Origin: Deltaproteobacteria bacterium
GTDB lineage: Bacteria; Myxococcota_A; UBA9042
NCBI GenBank assembly: GCA_020632665.1
Contig: JACKFC010000008.1
Coordinates: forward strand, 1-64,000
Direction: 5' to 3'
Length of the DNA: 64,000 nt
Shown here piece after piece: positions 49,582 to 59,765 of the stretch (position 1 is its first letter; the number at the start of each line of letters is the position of its first letter). A program made the position numbers and the translations under genes. The notes beneath the pieces were generated by a model that saw only the letters and a list, made by a program, of their open reading frames with translations, did no database searches and was not told the DNA's origin.

Positions 49582-50070
49582 TTGACCGACCCTGCTGCGA
49601 CGCTGGACATCGAGACGCTCTACCGCCGGTACGCCGGCGTCGTCTTGCGCCGCGCCCTGCGCTTCTACCCGCGCAGCGAAGCAGAAGAGGTCGTGCACGA
49701 GGTCTTCCTCGAGGTGATGCAGAAGATGGACACCTTCCGCGCCGAGAGCTCCGCCTCCACCTGGCTCTGGCGGATCACCACCAACCGCTGCCTGAACCGC
49801 CTGCGCGACGCTGGCCGCCGCCGCGAGCTGCTCGCCGAGCACCACGACGCCGTCCCCGGGGTGCTGGCGCGGCATCAGGACACCGAGGCGCAGGCGCTGC
49901 TGGCGCAGCTCTGGCGCAGCTTGGACCCGGAGCTGTTGCGGATCGGCGTCTACGCCTACGTCGACGGCCTCTCGCAGGACGAGATCGCGGCCCTCGAAGG
50001 CTGCTCCCCCCGCACGGTCGGCAACCGCCTGACCGCGCTCGCCGAGGCGGCGAAGGAGGCGGCGCGATGA
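49582..50070 (+). CDS. ECF-type RNA polymerase sigma factor
   Basis: The 162-residue protein has region 2 (RALRFYPRSEAEEVVHEVFLEVMQKMDTFRAESSASTWLWRITTNRCLNRLRD) and region 4 (VYAYVDGLSQDEIAALEGCSPRTVGNRLTALAEAAKEAA) of ECF sigma factors. The start codon is TTG at 49582, chosen because it is the first start after a strong GGAGAGGAGG (9 bases from the GGAGG part). The anti-sigma gene follows with a 4-base ATGA overlap. Target promoters are not identifiable here, but an ECF usually controls its own operon. Confidence 0.9.
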   Translation: MTDPAATLDIETLYRRYAGVVLRRALRFYPRSEAEEVVHEVFLEVMQKMDTFRAESSASTWLWRITTNRCLNRLRDAGRRRELLAEHHDAVPGVLARHQDTEAQALLAQLWRSLDPELLRIGVYAYVDGLSQDEIAALEGCSPRTVGNRLTALAEAAKEAAR

Positions 50071-50910
50071 GCCCGCGCGACCCGAACGCCCACCTGAGCG
50101 CGCTCGCGCTCGACGCGGCCGCCCTCGGCGAGGCACTGCCCGCCGCGCAGCAGGCCCACCTGCAGGGCTGCGACGCCTGCCAGCAGCGCCTCGGCGAGGT
50201 CCGCGCCTTCGACGCCGGGCTCGACCTCCGCCCGCCCGCGTTCGTCGCCCCGGCCGCCGTCGAGCCCGCGCCGGCCGTGGCCCCCGTCGTCGCGCTCGAC
50301 GCGGTCCGCCGCCGGCGGATGCGCCTTTTCTCCGGCGGCGCGGCGGTCCTCGCGCTGGCCGCTGCGCTGCTGTTGATGACCCGCGGCGGCCCCACCCACC
50401 TCGCGACCCACGCCGGCCCGCTGGAGCAACCGGACGTGCTGCGCGCCCGCGGCGGTGACGCGCTCTCGGCCTTCGACGTCGCGCTCTTCGCCAAAGCCGA
50501 GGGTGCCGCCGAGGTCCGCCGGGTCGGCGAGGGTGACGTCGTCGCGGCCGGCGAGCGGCTGCGCTTCCGGCTCACCCTGCCCGGCGCCGTCCACGTCGCG
50601 ATCTTGGGCATCGACAGCGCCGGCACCGTCTACCGCTGCCACCCCCAGGACGAGGGCGACGAGCTCGCCGAACACCACGGCGCGGGCGCCCCGGCAGCGG
50701 CGACCGAGGTCGAGATCGACGATACGATCGCCTTCGACGACGCCGGCGAGGGCGAGCGCATCGTCGCCATCGCCTGCCCCGACCCGCGCTCGCTGCGCAG
50801 CCTGCAAGCGGCGCTCGGCGAGGTCGCGACGGCCGAGCCGCTGCCGACGCTGGCCGAGGGCTGCGTTCAACGCACGGTGCGCCTACGCAAGCAGCCGGCG
50901 GCGGGGCCGG

Positions 50911-50921
<11 letters not shown>
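50067..50921 (+). CDS. Anti-sigma factor with periplasmic DUF4384-like domain
   Basis: The 284-residue protein begins with a zinc-finger-like anti-sigma domain (HLQGCDACQQRLGEV, the HxxxCxxC pattern, residues ~31-45). One membrane helix follows (LFSGGAAVLALAAALLLMT, about residues 89-107). The C-terminal ~170 residues resemble DUF4384 (GERLRFRLTLPGAVHVAILGIDSAGTVYRCHPQDEG), a beta-rich periplasmic domain often found next to caspase-like proteins. It overlaps the sigma gene by 4 bases and the caspase gene by 11. It should hold the sigma factor at the membrane until a periplasmic signal arrives. Confidence 0.82.
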
Positions 50922-52511
<1,590 letters not shown>

Positions 52512-52515
<4 letters not shown>

Positions 52516-53324
52516 GGCGGAACCCGCGGATTTCCGGCCTGCTCGTGGCACTGCTCACGGTTCTGTGGGCGGTTGGCTGCAGCGACGCGCTGGTCGACGG
52601 CGATTGGCCGGGCGAGGCGCTGCTGACGCTGGAGGGTGCGGTGCAGCAGAAGCCCGAGAAGGCGGGCGAGGACGCCAGCACGCCGAGCGGGACGCTGCGG
52701 ATGGCGCTGCTCTGGTCGCAGATCGGCGGCAGCAGCGGGCCACAGCAGCCGCTGGCGACGGCGGCGGCGCAGACCCTCTCGACCGCGGTCTTCCCGGCCC
52801 GCTATCGCCTCGATCTCTACGCCCCGCCGGCCGCCGACGCGCTCGGCGACGCCTCGGTCCACGGCCAGGTCGCGGTCGGGACGGTGGTGGTCTACGTCGA
52901 CGCCGACGGCGACGGCGCCTTCGACGCGGCGGTCGACAGCCTGATCGGTGGCGGCGTGGGGCGCTTGCTGCTCTACAGCCCGGCGGGGGCCGAGGACGTC
53001 CACTTCGGCGCGGTCCCGGCGGGCTACAGCCGGATGCGGGTGGCCGGGATGACCAAGACGGGCGGCGCCGCGCCGACCTGCGAGCCCGGCGGCCCACCAC
53101 CCGCGGTCGAGGTCGATCCCGACGCCGAGCTGCCGGTGGTGATCGACGCGCAGATGCCCGACGGCGTGCTGCTCGACCTGAATTGCGACGGCAACCCGCG
53201 CGAATGGGGCGGCAAGGCGTGCCCGCCGCCGGAGACGTTGAGCCAGAGCTGCGCCGGTGGCGACGGCCCGGTCTGGCCCTGCAAGGTCTGCAAGCCGCCG
53301 AGCGGGGGCCCGCCGGCGCCTTGA
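52512..53324 (+). CDS. Lipoprotein of the sigma/caspase operon
   Basis: The 270-residue protein has a lipoprotein signal (LWAVGC), a beta-rich body, one EF-hand-like calcium motif (DADGDGAFDAAVD) and a C-terminal Cys/Pro-rich tail (CPPPETLSQSC, CKVCKPP). It overlaps the caspase stop by 4 bases, so it is part of the operon. No family is recognised. Its co-expression with a secreted caspase makes it a candidate inhibitor, anchor or substrate. Confidence 0.65.
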
Positions 53325-53453
53325 GGCCACGCGATCCGCATCGCTCATTTTCTTGGTCAATACCAATCGATGAATGCGAATTGGACAACAGTGAGGTCCG
53401 CGAGTTGGTCGTCCGATGACGGGCTTTCGCTGCTCAGGCTTGGCGGAGTTCAA

Positions 53454-53639
53454 GCTCTCTCCCCGCTACAGCGGGGAGAGATGCCGAAGCCGAAGGCGAA
53501 GGCAGTGAGGGGTGAAGCAGAGAAGCGCGCCCTTGGGCGCTCGACCGTTACCTTGCGGCGTGCCGAACGGCACTCGATTCTCTGATTTCCCCTCTCTGGG
53601 CCTGCGGCCCATCTCTCCCCGCGTTGGCGGGGAGAGAGC
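53454..53639. repeat. MITE-like nested palindromic element, 186 bp
   Basis: The element has 29-30-base terminal inverted repeats, each a hairpin itself (GCTCTCTCCCCGC ... GCGGGGAGAGATG on the left, the inverse on the right). The interior adds hairpins GCGCCCTTGGGCGC and GTGCCGAACGGCAC. It lies in a 479-base gap with no gene call; such GC-rich nested hairpins are typical of REP/BIME or non-autonomous transposable elements. No second copy is seen in the window. Confidence 0.7.
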
Positions 53640-53803
53640 CTCGAAACGCTCGGAATATCTCGATAGGAAATGACTTTGTGCCGATCCGCATCACGTGGGT
53701 TGAGGCGTCGCCGCGACGTTCCTCGTCCGATCGTAGATCGCCGTGGCGTCTGCTGCGTCCAAGCCCGAGAGCCCCTGGCTGTGGGCTCGGCGAGGAGGCT
53801 GCG

Positions 53804-54490
53804 ATGCGGACGGCGATCATCCTGGGTGCGACGGCGATGCTCTTGACCAGCACGGCGATGGCGTGGGTCTTCACCAGCGACGACGGCGCCGGGGCGACGC
53901 CGCTGCGGAGCCGGGGCGACCTCGACGTGGCCGAGCAAGCCGGGCCAGGAGCGACGCCTTCCGGCGCAGGGGCCGAGCCCACGACCTCGGCCCGGGCCGG
54001 CGCGGACGCCCCGACCGTGACCCGGGACCAGGAGCGAGCGGAGCTGCCCGCCGCCATCGCCGGCGAGGCGCCCGACCTCCGCTTGCCGACCGCGCTACCG
54101 GCGCTCCCCGAGCGCGATCCGAACGCCAGCGCACCCGGCGCCTACGCCCGCGCCGCCGCCATCATCGACCGGGTCGAGCAAACCGCGCGCACCTCGATCG
54201 CGCGGCTGGAGAAGCTGCGCCAGCGGCACAGCCCGATCGAGACGGTCTTTCAGGACGAGCTGCGCAGCTTCGCGGCCGCGATCGACAAGCTCGGCGAGGA
54301 CTACAAGGCGATCGAGCCGCTGCTCTCCGAGACCGACCGCGCGGCGCTCGAGGCCGAGGGCAAATCGCGGCTCGAGGTGCTGCTGCCGCGCTTCGTCGCG
54401 CTGAACAAGATGCCCGAGCCGCCGCAGCGCGTCGTCCAGGTCGACGAGCGCCACGGCGTCACCGTCGAGGTCGAGACCATCATCGAGTGA
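53804..54490 (+). CDS. Secreted or membrane-anchored helical protein, unknown function
   Basis: The 228-residue protein starts with a hydrophobic helix (IILGATAMLLTSTAMAWVF) that is either a signal anchor or a weak signal peptide. A Pro/Ala-rich linker to residue ~105 is followed by a helical stretch (residues 110-215) with heptad-like patterns (ARLEKLRQRHSPIETVFQDEL, AIDKLGEDYKAIEPLL). A GAGGAGG lies about 6 bases upstream of the ATG. No family is recognised. Its 3' end overlaps the convergent gene at 54480 by 11 bases. Confidence 0.55.
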   Translation: MRTAIILGATAMLLTSTAMAWVFTSDDGAGATPLRSRGDLDVAEQAGPGATPSGAGAEPTTSARAGADAPTVTRDQERAELPAAIAGEAPDLRLPTALPALPERDPNASAPGAYARAAAIIDRVEQTARTSIARLEKLRQRHSPIETVFQDELRSFAAAIDKLGEDYKAIEPLLSETDRAALEAEGKSRLEVLLPRFVALNKMPEPPQRVVQVDERHGVTVEVETIIE

Positions 54491-54929
54491 CGGGAGCGAT
54501 CGCCGCTTGGCGGCGGTCGGCGAGGTAGAGCACGCCGGCGAGGAGCGCAGCGGGCAGCGCGGTCCAGAGGGCATCGGCGACCTCGACCGTGCCCCGAGGG
54601 GTCGGGCCTCGCCCGGTGGCGTCCCAGCCCTCCTTGGCCGCGCCGAGCAGCGCCCCGGCCGAGGCCCCGGCGACGAAGCGGGCCCAAAGCGGCAATTCGA
54701 TCGCGGTCGCCGCGCTGTAGCCGAGCACCGCGGCGGCGCTGCCGTAGAAGGCGTGCTGCCGCTTGTCCGGCGCGGCGAAGGGGGTGGCGGCGAAGGTGGT
54801 GACGGCGAAGGGGGCGGCGGCGGCGGCGCGTGGAGCAACGGCGCTGGCGAGGAGGGCGAGCAGCAGCGGGGCGACGATCACCGCGCAGCGGGGGAGGTGG
54901 GCGAGCGTCGATCGGCGGCGGCGCGGCAT
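54480..54929 (-). CDS. Small YfiM/DUF2279-like membrane protein
   Basis: The 149-residue protein has a signal-like N-terminus, then PDKRQHAFYGSAAAVLGYSAATA and AGASAGALLGAAKEGWDATGRGPTPRGTVEVADALWTALPAAL. The DK-x-x-H and KE-x-x-D-x-x-G patterns match the YfiM-like (DUF2279) family. Up to three hydrophobic segments are present. No function is known. It diverges from the tRNA gene and converges with the gene at 53804. Confidence 0.6.
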   Translation of the reverse strand: MPRRRRSTLAHLPRCAVIVAPLLLALLASAVAPRAAAAAPFAVTTFAATPFAAPDKRQHAFYGSAAAVLGYSAATAIELPLWARFVAGASAGALLGAAKEGWDATGRGPTPRGTVEVADALWTALPAALLAGVLYLADRRQAAIAPVTR

Positions 54930-54977
54930 CGCCGGCAGCGTGCCCGCGGCGCGCGGGAGGTCAAGCCTTGCGATCTC

Positions 54978-55006
54978 TTGACATCGCGCGGCGGCACGAC
55001 GACAAC
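54978..55006 (+). promoter_or_regulatory. Candidate tRNA promoter
   Basis: TTGACA at 54978-54983 is followed after 17 bases by GACAAC at 55001-55006 in the -10 position. The predicted start site is about 40 bases before the tRNA. Only three of six -10 bases match consensus, so the call is moderate. Confidence 0.4.
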
Positions 55007-55053
55007 GGCGGGCGCAGCGGCGGGTCGCGACGTGCCGCTTGCCCCGGGGATCT

Positions 55054-55126
55054 GGGCCTATAGCTCAGCGGTGAGAGCTGCCGGCTCATAACCGGCTGGT
55101 CCCTGGTTCGAATCCAGGTGGGCCCA
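55054..55126 (+). tRNA. tRNA with anticodon CAU, probably tRNA-Ile2 (lysidine type)
   Basis: The 73-base cloverleaf folds cleanly: acceptor GGGCCTA/TGGGCCC, D-arm GCTC/GAGC with an 8-base loop, anticodon arm GCCGG/CCGGC with loop CTCATAA (anticodon 55087-55089), variable region TGGTC, and T-arm CCTGG/CCAGG. Base A126 is the discriminator. CCA is not encoded (CCG follows). The short D-loop and the variable region resemble E. coli tRNA-Ile2 (CAU) more than elongator Met tRNA, but the two are not fully separable by eye. Confidence 0.9.
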
Positions 55127-55218
55127 CCGGAGCCCCCCGCGGGGCTCGTCGGAAGATCGAGCCGCGCACGTCGCGGCCGGATCTATCCGGCGGGCCGATT
55201 TTCCCGAGGAGCTTTCCG

Positions 55219-56007
55219 ATGGCGACCCTGAACCCCCGACAGATCATCGACGTCTTGCGCAAGCTGCAGGCCATCGACGACGAGATCCGCGACGTCCGCG
55301 AGACCCGCAACGGCATGGTCAGCAACCTCGAGAAGCTCGAGACCGTGCTCGAGATGCGCGAGGGCCAGCTCGGCGAGATGCGCGAGAAGCTCAGCGAGGC
55401 CGAGAGCTGGCACCGCAAGAAGACCGCCGAGCTCGAGGACGAGCGCGAGAAGCTCAACCGCGCCAAGGCCAAGCTCAACACCGTCACGCGGAGCAAAGAG
55501 TACGTCGCGGTCAACCGCGAGCTCGACAACGTCCGCAAGAATATCCAGAACCGCGAGGACGAGGTCGAGAAGCTGACCCTGGCGATCGAGGATTTCCGCA
55601 ACACGATCGAGCGCGAAGACGAGAAGGTCAAAGACCTCCGCGCCGCCGCCGAGGCCGAGGCCGCCAACAACCGCGGCGCGCTGGACGAGATGGACGGCAA
55701 GATCGGCGAGGTCGAGAAGCGCCGCAACGAGATCGCCGCCGGCGTCGAGCGCAACATCCTGCGCCGCTACAAGAAGGTCTTCGACGCCCGTGACGGCGTC
55801 GGCGTCGTCGCCGTGGTCGACGACTCCTGCGGCGGCTGCAATATGGTCGTCCAGCCCCGCTTCATCGAGGCCATCCTGCGTGGCTCCTCGCTGGTGCAAT
55901 GCCCCTTCTGCAGCCGGTTCCTCTACATGGACACCGTGATGGACGAGGACGGCAACCCGGTGATCGGCAGCCCCGCCACCGTCGCTGCCGCCGCCGCCGC
56001 CGAGTAG
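55219..56007 (+). CDS. Coiled-coil zinc-ribbon protein (DUF164 / C4-type)
   Basis: The 262-residue protein is a long antiparallel coiled coil (about residues 10-185, rich in EKL, REK and DEV heptads) followed by a zinc ribbon with CGGC and CPFC. This is the layout of the bacterial DUF164/C4-type zinc ribbon family. In other bacteria such genes often sit near rpoN, nif3/YbgI or RNase H. Its function is unsettled. It follows the tRNA gene after 92 bases, and GAGGAG is about 6 bases before the ATG. Confidence 0.85.
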   Translation: MATLNPRQIIDVLRKLQAIDDEIRDVRETRNGMVSNLEKLETVLEMREGQLGEMREKLSEAESWHRKKTAELEDEREKLNRAKAKLNTVTRSKEYVAVNRELDNVRKNIQNREDEVEKLTLAIEDFRNTIEREDEKVKDLRAAAEAEAANNRGALDEMDGKIGEVEKRRNEIAAGVERNILRRYKKVFDARDGVGVVAVVDDSCGGCNMVVQPRFIEAILRGSSLVQCPFCSRFLYMDTVMDEDGNPVIGSPATVAAAAAAE

Positions 56008-56068
56008 CCCGGCGACAACCCCCGCCCCTCCGCCGCGAGTGGCGGGCGCGGGCGGACCGAGGAGTGCG

Positions 56069-56500
56069 ATGCTGCGCGCCACTGTCCGCTGGACGCTCGC
56101 CGCCGTCTTCCCCTCGACCGACCGCCTGCCCGGCCTCGATCGCCTCGACACCGACGCCAGCCTCGCCGCGTTCATGGCCGCCCCGGCCGTGATCCGCGCC
56201 GGCCTGCTCGGCTCGACCCTCGCCTTCCTGCTCTGCCCGCTGCTCACGATCGGCTGGCCCCTACCGGCCTTCCTGCTGCCGCGCGACGCCCTGGACCGCC
56301 ACGCCGCGGCGATGGCGTCCTCGCGCATCTACCTGCTGCGCCAGGCGATGCTGATGCTGAAGACGGTCGGCGGCGTGCTCTGGGGCGGCCACCCCGAGGT
56401 CCGCGCGAAGCTCGGCCTGCCCCTCTACGGCCCAGACCCCGGCACCTTCCGCGGCGACGACCTGCGCCCGCCACGCACCGACGCGGAGCCGCCGGCATGA
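56069..56500 (+). CDS. Small membrane protein in GMC oxidoreductase operon
   Basis: The 143-residue protein has one or two hydrophobic segments (AAPAVIRAGLLGSTLAFLLC, LLTIGWPLPAFLL) and a C-terminus with a Pro-rich tail (PEVRAKLGLPLYGPDPGTFR). It overlaps the GMC gene by 4 bases (ATGA). Small partner proteins of similar layout are found next to GMC oxidoreductases in other genomes; here the partner role is inferred from the operon only. GAGGAG lies about 6 bases before the ATG. Confidence 0.6.
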   Translation: MLRATVRWTLAAVFPSTDRLPGLDRLDTDASLAAFMAAPAVIRAGLLGSTLAFLLCPLLTIGWPLPAFLLPRDALDRHAAAMASSRIYLLRQAMLMLKTVGGVLWGGHPEVRAKLGLPLYGPDPGTFRGDDLRPPRTDAEPPA

Positions 56501-58077
56501 GCACCGCCGCGCACGCCGGCAGCGTCGGCCACCTCGCCTTCCAGCCCACCGGCGACGTCGAGCTGCAGGCCGACTACGTCGTGGTCGGCTCGGGTAGCGG
56601 CGGCTCGGCGGCGGCGGTCGTGCTGGCGCGCGCCGGCTACCGCGTGGTCGTGGTCGAGTCGGGCCCGTGGCGCGATCGGAACGACTACCCGCACTCGATG
56701 CTCGGCGCGATGCGCGACATGATGCCCGATTGGGGCGGCACCGTGGCGATGGGCGACTCGATCATGCCGATCGTGCAGGCCCGCGGCGTCGGCGGCGGCA
56801 CCGTCATCAACTCGGCGATCATGGTCCGCACCCCGGGCGACGTCCTGCACGACTGGGCCCGCGACCACGGCCTCGGCGACGTCTTCACCGAGCGCGCGAT
56901 GGGTGAGGCGCACGACCGCGTCGACGCCGACCTCGAAGTCGCGCCGACCCCGACTGGCCCCGACTATGGCCGCAGCAACGCCGGCCTGCTCGAGATGCTG
57001 CGCAGCCGCGGCTTCGAGGCCCACCCGACGGCGCGCAACGTCCACGGCTGCGTCGGCAGCGGCCAATGCCTGCAGGGCTGCCGGCAGGGCGCCAAGCGCT
57101 CGACGAACCTGCAGTGGCTGCCCGAGGTCATCGAACGCGGCGGGTTGGTGCTCTCCTGCGCGCCGGTCGATCGGGTGGTTCTCGAAGGCGGCCGCGCGGT
57201 CGGCGTACGCGGGCGCTTCCGCCATCCGCAGAATCGCCAGCGCGGCGGCACCTTCGCGGTGCGGGCAAAGCGCGGTGTGCTGCTCGCGGCCTCGGCGACG
57301 CAGACGCCGCTGTTGCTGCACCGCTCGGGCGTGCGTTCGGCGGCGCTCGGGCGCTTCTGGCGCTCGCATCCGGGCGCGGCCTGCGTCGGCGTCTACCCCG
57401 AGCCGGTCGATATGCACCACGGCGCGACCCAGGGCACCGCGAGCGTGCATTTCCGCGGCGGGATCGGCCCCGGCGCGACGTTGCAGCCGGGCGTCGGAAT
57501 CAAGATCGAGAGCTTGGCGCTGCCCTTGGAGTTGGTGGCTGGCCGGACTGCCGGCGCCGGCCGCGGGCTGGTCGACAAGCTGACGGACGCGCGCCATCAG
57601 GCGCTGTGGATCACCGCCGTCCGCGCCGAGGCCGAGGGGAGCTGCAAACCGGGGCTCTTCGGCCAGCCGAACGTGCGCTACAAGCCGACCGCGAACGACC
57701 GCGCTGCCCTGCTCCGCGGGTTGCGGCTGCTCGCCGAGCTGCACTTCGAGCACGGCGCGACGGCGGTGCGGCCAGGGATCTATGGCCTGCCGGACAGCAT
57801 CGGCCCAGACCAGCTGCACCTGCTCGAGACGCCGCCGCGCGACAACCGCGGCATCACCTGGGTGCTCTCGCACCTCTTCGGCGGCGCGGTGCTCGGCAGC
57901 GATCCGTCGCGCAGCGTCGTCGGCCCGGACCTGCACGTCCGCGGCGCCCGGGGGCTGCACGTCGTCTGCGCCAGCGCGCTGCCGACGACCTTGGGCGTCA
58001 ACCCGCAACACACCATCATGGCCGTCGCGCAGATCACCGCCCTGCGCCTCGCCAACGCCGGAAACCCGGCCTCGTAG
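56497..58077 (+). CDS. GMC family oxidoreductase (FAD-dependent)
   Basis: The 526-residue protein has the FAD-binding motif VVGSGSGGSAAAVVLARAGYRVVVVESGP near residue 28 and the GMC middle segment (RGVGGGTVINSAIMVRTP). The C-terminal signature is LHVVCASALPTTLGVNPQHTIMAVAQ, the place of the catalytic His/Asn pair. It contains a Cys cluster (CVGSGQCLQGCRQGAK) typical of GMC enzymes with an inserted Cys region. GMC enzymes oxidise alcohols, sugars or sterols. The substrate here is unknown. Confidence 0.88.
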   Translation: MSTAAHAGSVGHLAFQPTGDVELQADYVVVGSGSGGSAAAVVLARAGYRVVVVESGPWRDRNDYPHSMLGAMRDMMPDWGGTVAMGDSIMPIVQARGVGGGTVINSAIMVRTPGDVLHDWARDHGLGDVFTERAMGEAHDRVDADLEVAPTPTGPDYGRSNAGLLEMLRSRGFEAHPTARNVHGCVGSGQCLQGCRQGAKRSTNLQWLPEVIERGGLVLSCAPVDRVVLEGGRAVGVRGRFRHPQNRQRGGTFAVRAKRGVLLAASATQTPLLLHRSGVRSAALGRFWRSHPGAACVGVYPEPVDMHHGATQGTASVHFRGGIGPGATLQPGVGIKIESLALPLELVAGRTAGAGRGLVDKLTDARHQALWITAVRAEAEGSCKPGLFGQPNVRYKPTANDRAALLRGLRLLAELHFEHGATAVRPGIYGLPDSIGPDQLHLLETPPRDNRGITWVLSHLFGGAVLGSDPSRSVVGPDLHVRGARGLHVVCASALPTTLGVNPQHTIMAVAQITALRLANAGNPAS

Positions 58078-58086
58078 GAGCCCGCC

Positions 58087-58728
58087 ATGTCCACCAGCAC
58101 CGACTTTCTCGCCGCCTTGCGCGCCCCGGACGCCGCGATCGACGCCCTCGCCGCCATGCTCGACGCGATGGACGACGAAGGCCGCCGCCACGCCATCGAG
58201 GGCCTGCGCCCGGCCGACCAAGCCAGGCTCTACGACCTCGCCGCCGGCCGCCACACCGACCTGGACCACTACGTCCCGCCCGGCACGCCCGCAGGCGCCG
58301 AGGTGATCCATGACGGGATGAACACGCTGCCGGTCATCGGCGGGCCCTTCCAGAAGCGCTTCGCCATCGACCCCGACGACCCGACGCGGCTCTGCGGCTA
58401 CAACCACAACCACGCGGGCTTCGTCTCGCACGTCTTCTGGTTCACCGGTCCGGGCTACTTCCTGCTGCGGAAGAAAGGCAGCGACAGCCCCGACGGCCGC
58501 ACCGACCACGGCGGCCAGGTCTTCGTGAACTATTACGAGCAGCCGAGCCGCGCCCCGGTCGCGAGCTGGCCCGACCCGAAGCCGCCGATCGGCCTGACCG
58601 CCGGCTTGGTCTGGGGCTCGATGTGCGACTATATGTGGAAGGTCAGCGAGCACGTCTCGATCGGCACCGCGTTCAAGAAGGGCAAGCCGCTGGGGCAGTA
58701 TTTTGCGTTGAGCCGGCGTGAGGGTTGA
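58087..58728 (+). CDS. Unrecognised protein of the GMC operon
   Basis: The 213-residue protein starts 9 bases after the GMC stop codon. It has a helical N-terminus (residues 1-60) and a second half with aromatic-rich segments (GFVSHVFWFTGPGYFLLRKK, VFVNYYEQPSRAPVASW). No signal peptide, membrane helix or known motif is seen. Its position makes it a likely accessory or partner of the oxidoreductase. Confidence 0.6.
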   Translation: MSTSTDFLAALRAPDAAIDALAAMLDAMDDEGRRHAIEGLRPADQARLYDLAAGRHTDLDHYVPPGTPAGAEVIHDGMNTLPVIGGPFQKRFAIDPDDPTRLCGYNHNHAGFVSHVFWFTGPGYFLLRKKGSDSPDGRTDHGGQVFVNYYEQPSRAPVASWPDPKPPIGLTAGLVWGSMCDYMWKVSEHVSIGTAFKKGKPLGQYFALSRREG

Positions 58729-58823
58729 GCGCGTAGGCCGAACGCGGCGGGCTGGCCTCGCGACCACTTGCACCGTGGCCCTCGTCTCCGTACGGTCTCC
58801 GCGCATCGCACGGAGCCGAACGC

Positions 58824-59192
58824 TTGACGCCGCCACTCGCACATCCCACGCAGCGGGTCTACGCGCACCCAGAAGTCGCCCCCGCAGACGTTGCCGAATT
58901 CCAGTGGCTCTTCGATCGAACCCGGCAGCTCCGCGACACCGCCGCTGCCCGGACCCACAAGTCGATTCACTGCAAGGGCAACTGTCGCGGCACCGTACTC
59001 GAGCTCAAGACGAGCAGCGAGGACGGGGCAAAGCGCATCTACTTCACGATGTTGTCGGGAGCGGTCGTCGTACTTGCCTTTCATGCGAAGACCAAACAGA
59101 AGCAGGACATCGGCCTCGCTTGCGGGCGATGCGATGAGGTACATCGCAATCCCGCAGCATTCCTGAGTGATGACAACCTGCTGCACCCGTAG
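58824..59192 (+). CDS. HigB/Gp49-like toxin of a probable toxin-antitoxin-chaperone module
   Basis: The 122-residue protein has the Gp49/HigB core VLELKTSSEDGAKRIYFTMLSGAVVVLAFHAKTKQKQDIGLACGRCDEV, the beta-sheet and helix of RelE-fold RNase toxins. The start is TTG, with GGAG about 8 bases upstream; no ATG start exists in frame. The antitoxin (XRE) gene follows after 114 bases, and a SecB-like gene follows that. A C-terminal extension of 18 residues is extra to typical HigB. The family assignment rests on pattern and position. Confidence 0.55.
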   Translation: MTPPLAHPTQRVYAHPEVAPADVAEFQWLFDRTRQLRDTAAARTHKSIHCKGNCRGTVLELKTSSEDGAKRIYFTMLSGAVVVLAFHAKTKQKQDIGLACGRCDEVHRNPAAFLSDDNLLHP

Positions 59193-59232
59193 AGCAACGG
59201 AGAGAGGCAACCCCGGGTTGCCGATGCACGCC

Positions 59233-59286
59233 TTGACTTGCGCCATAGAGCACCTACTCTGTGCTCAGACTTCTCAGGGATGAGAA
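59233..59286 (+). promoter_or_regulatory. Promoter/operator candidate between toxin and antitoxin
   Basis: The gap contains TTGACT (59233-59238) and TACTCT (59255-59260), spaced 16 bases apart, with the palindrome GAGCAC-N7-GTGCTC at 59248-59266 over the -10. A second palindrome TTCTCA-GGGA-TGAGAA lies at 59271-59286, just before the antitoxin ribosome-binding site. Either could be an XRE operator. A separate antitoxin promoter would let antitoxin and chaperone be made without toxin. Confidence 0.4.
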
Positions 59287-59306
59287 TTTCAAGGGAGGAG
59301 CCAACC

Positions 59307-59762
59307 ATGACGACCCCGTTGAGCCCCGTGCTCGAGCGTTGGATCGCGGCCCTGCCGGAAGACGAACGAGCAGCTGCGCGCGCGCATGCACGCTATGGAG
59401 CGGTGCATCAGCGCCTCGTGCAGGACATGCGAATCTTGCTCCGCGCGCACGGCGTCAGCCAGCGAGACTTGGCCGAGCGGATGGGAACGTCGGAGAGCGC
59501 GATCTCGCGCATGCTCGACGACGAGACGGCCCGCGGCATCAAGCTCGACACGATCGTGCGATTCGCCGAGGCGATCGGCGTCGACGTCGCCGCGTCGTTC
59601 TTCGTCGATCCGGCGCTCGTGGCCCCGAAGCCTCAGCTACCGAGGGTGTGGAACGTCCCGGTCGCTGCGTCGCTGCCAGGAGCCTGGAAGTGCATCGCGT
59701 CGGAGACACGGCCGACACCGAAGAGCAAGCACGAAAGCGCCGACGTCCTCGTGGCGGCCTGA
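59307..59762 (+). CDS. XRE-family antitoxin (HigA-like) with C-terminal extension
   Basis: The 151-residue protein has an XRE helix-turn-helix (LLRAHGVSQRDLAERMGTSESAISRMLDDETARGIKLDTIVRFAEAIGV, about residues 46-94). It has an N-terminal helical region before it and an unusual C-terminal extension (residues ~105-151, RVWNVPVAASLPGAWK...). In TAC systems the antitoxin carries such a chaperone-addiction tail with exposed hydrophobic residues; Trp and Val pairs are present here. GGGAGGAG lies 6 bases before the ATG. The chaperone gene begins 3 bases after the stop. Confidence 0.8.
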   Translation: MTTPLSPVLERWIAALPEDERAAARAHARYGAVHQRLVQDMRILLRAHGVSQRDLAERMGTSESAISRMLDDETARGIKLDTIVRFAEAIGVDVAASFFVDPALVAPKPQLPRVWNVPVAASLPGAWKCIASETRPTPKSKHESADVLVAA

Positions 59763-59765
59763 ACC

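Noticed and set aside
53370..53585. A 71-codon frame across the palindromic element.
   Set aside because: It reads through the hairpins of the repeat and has no coding character.
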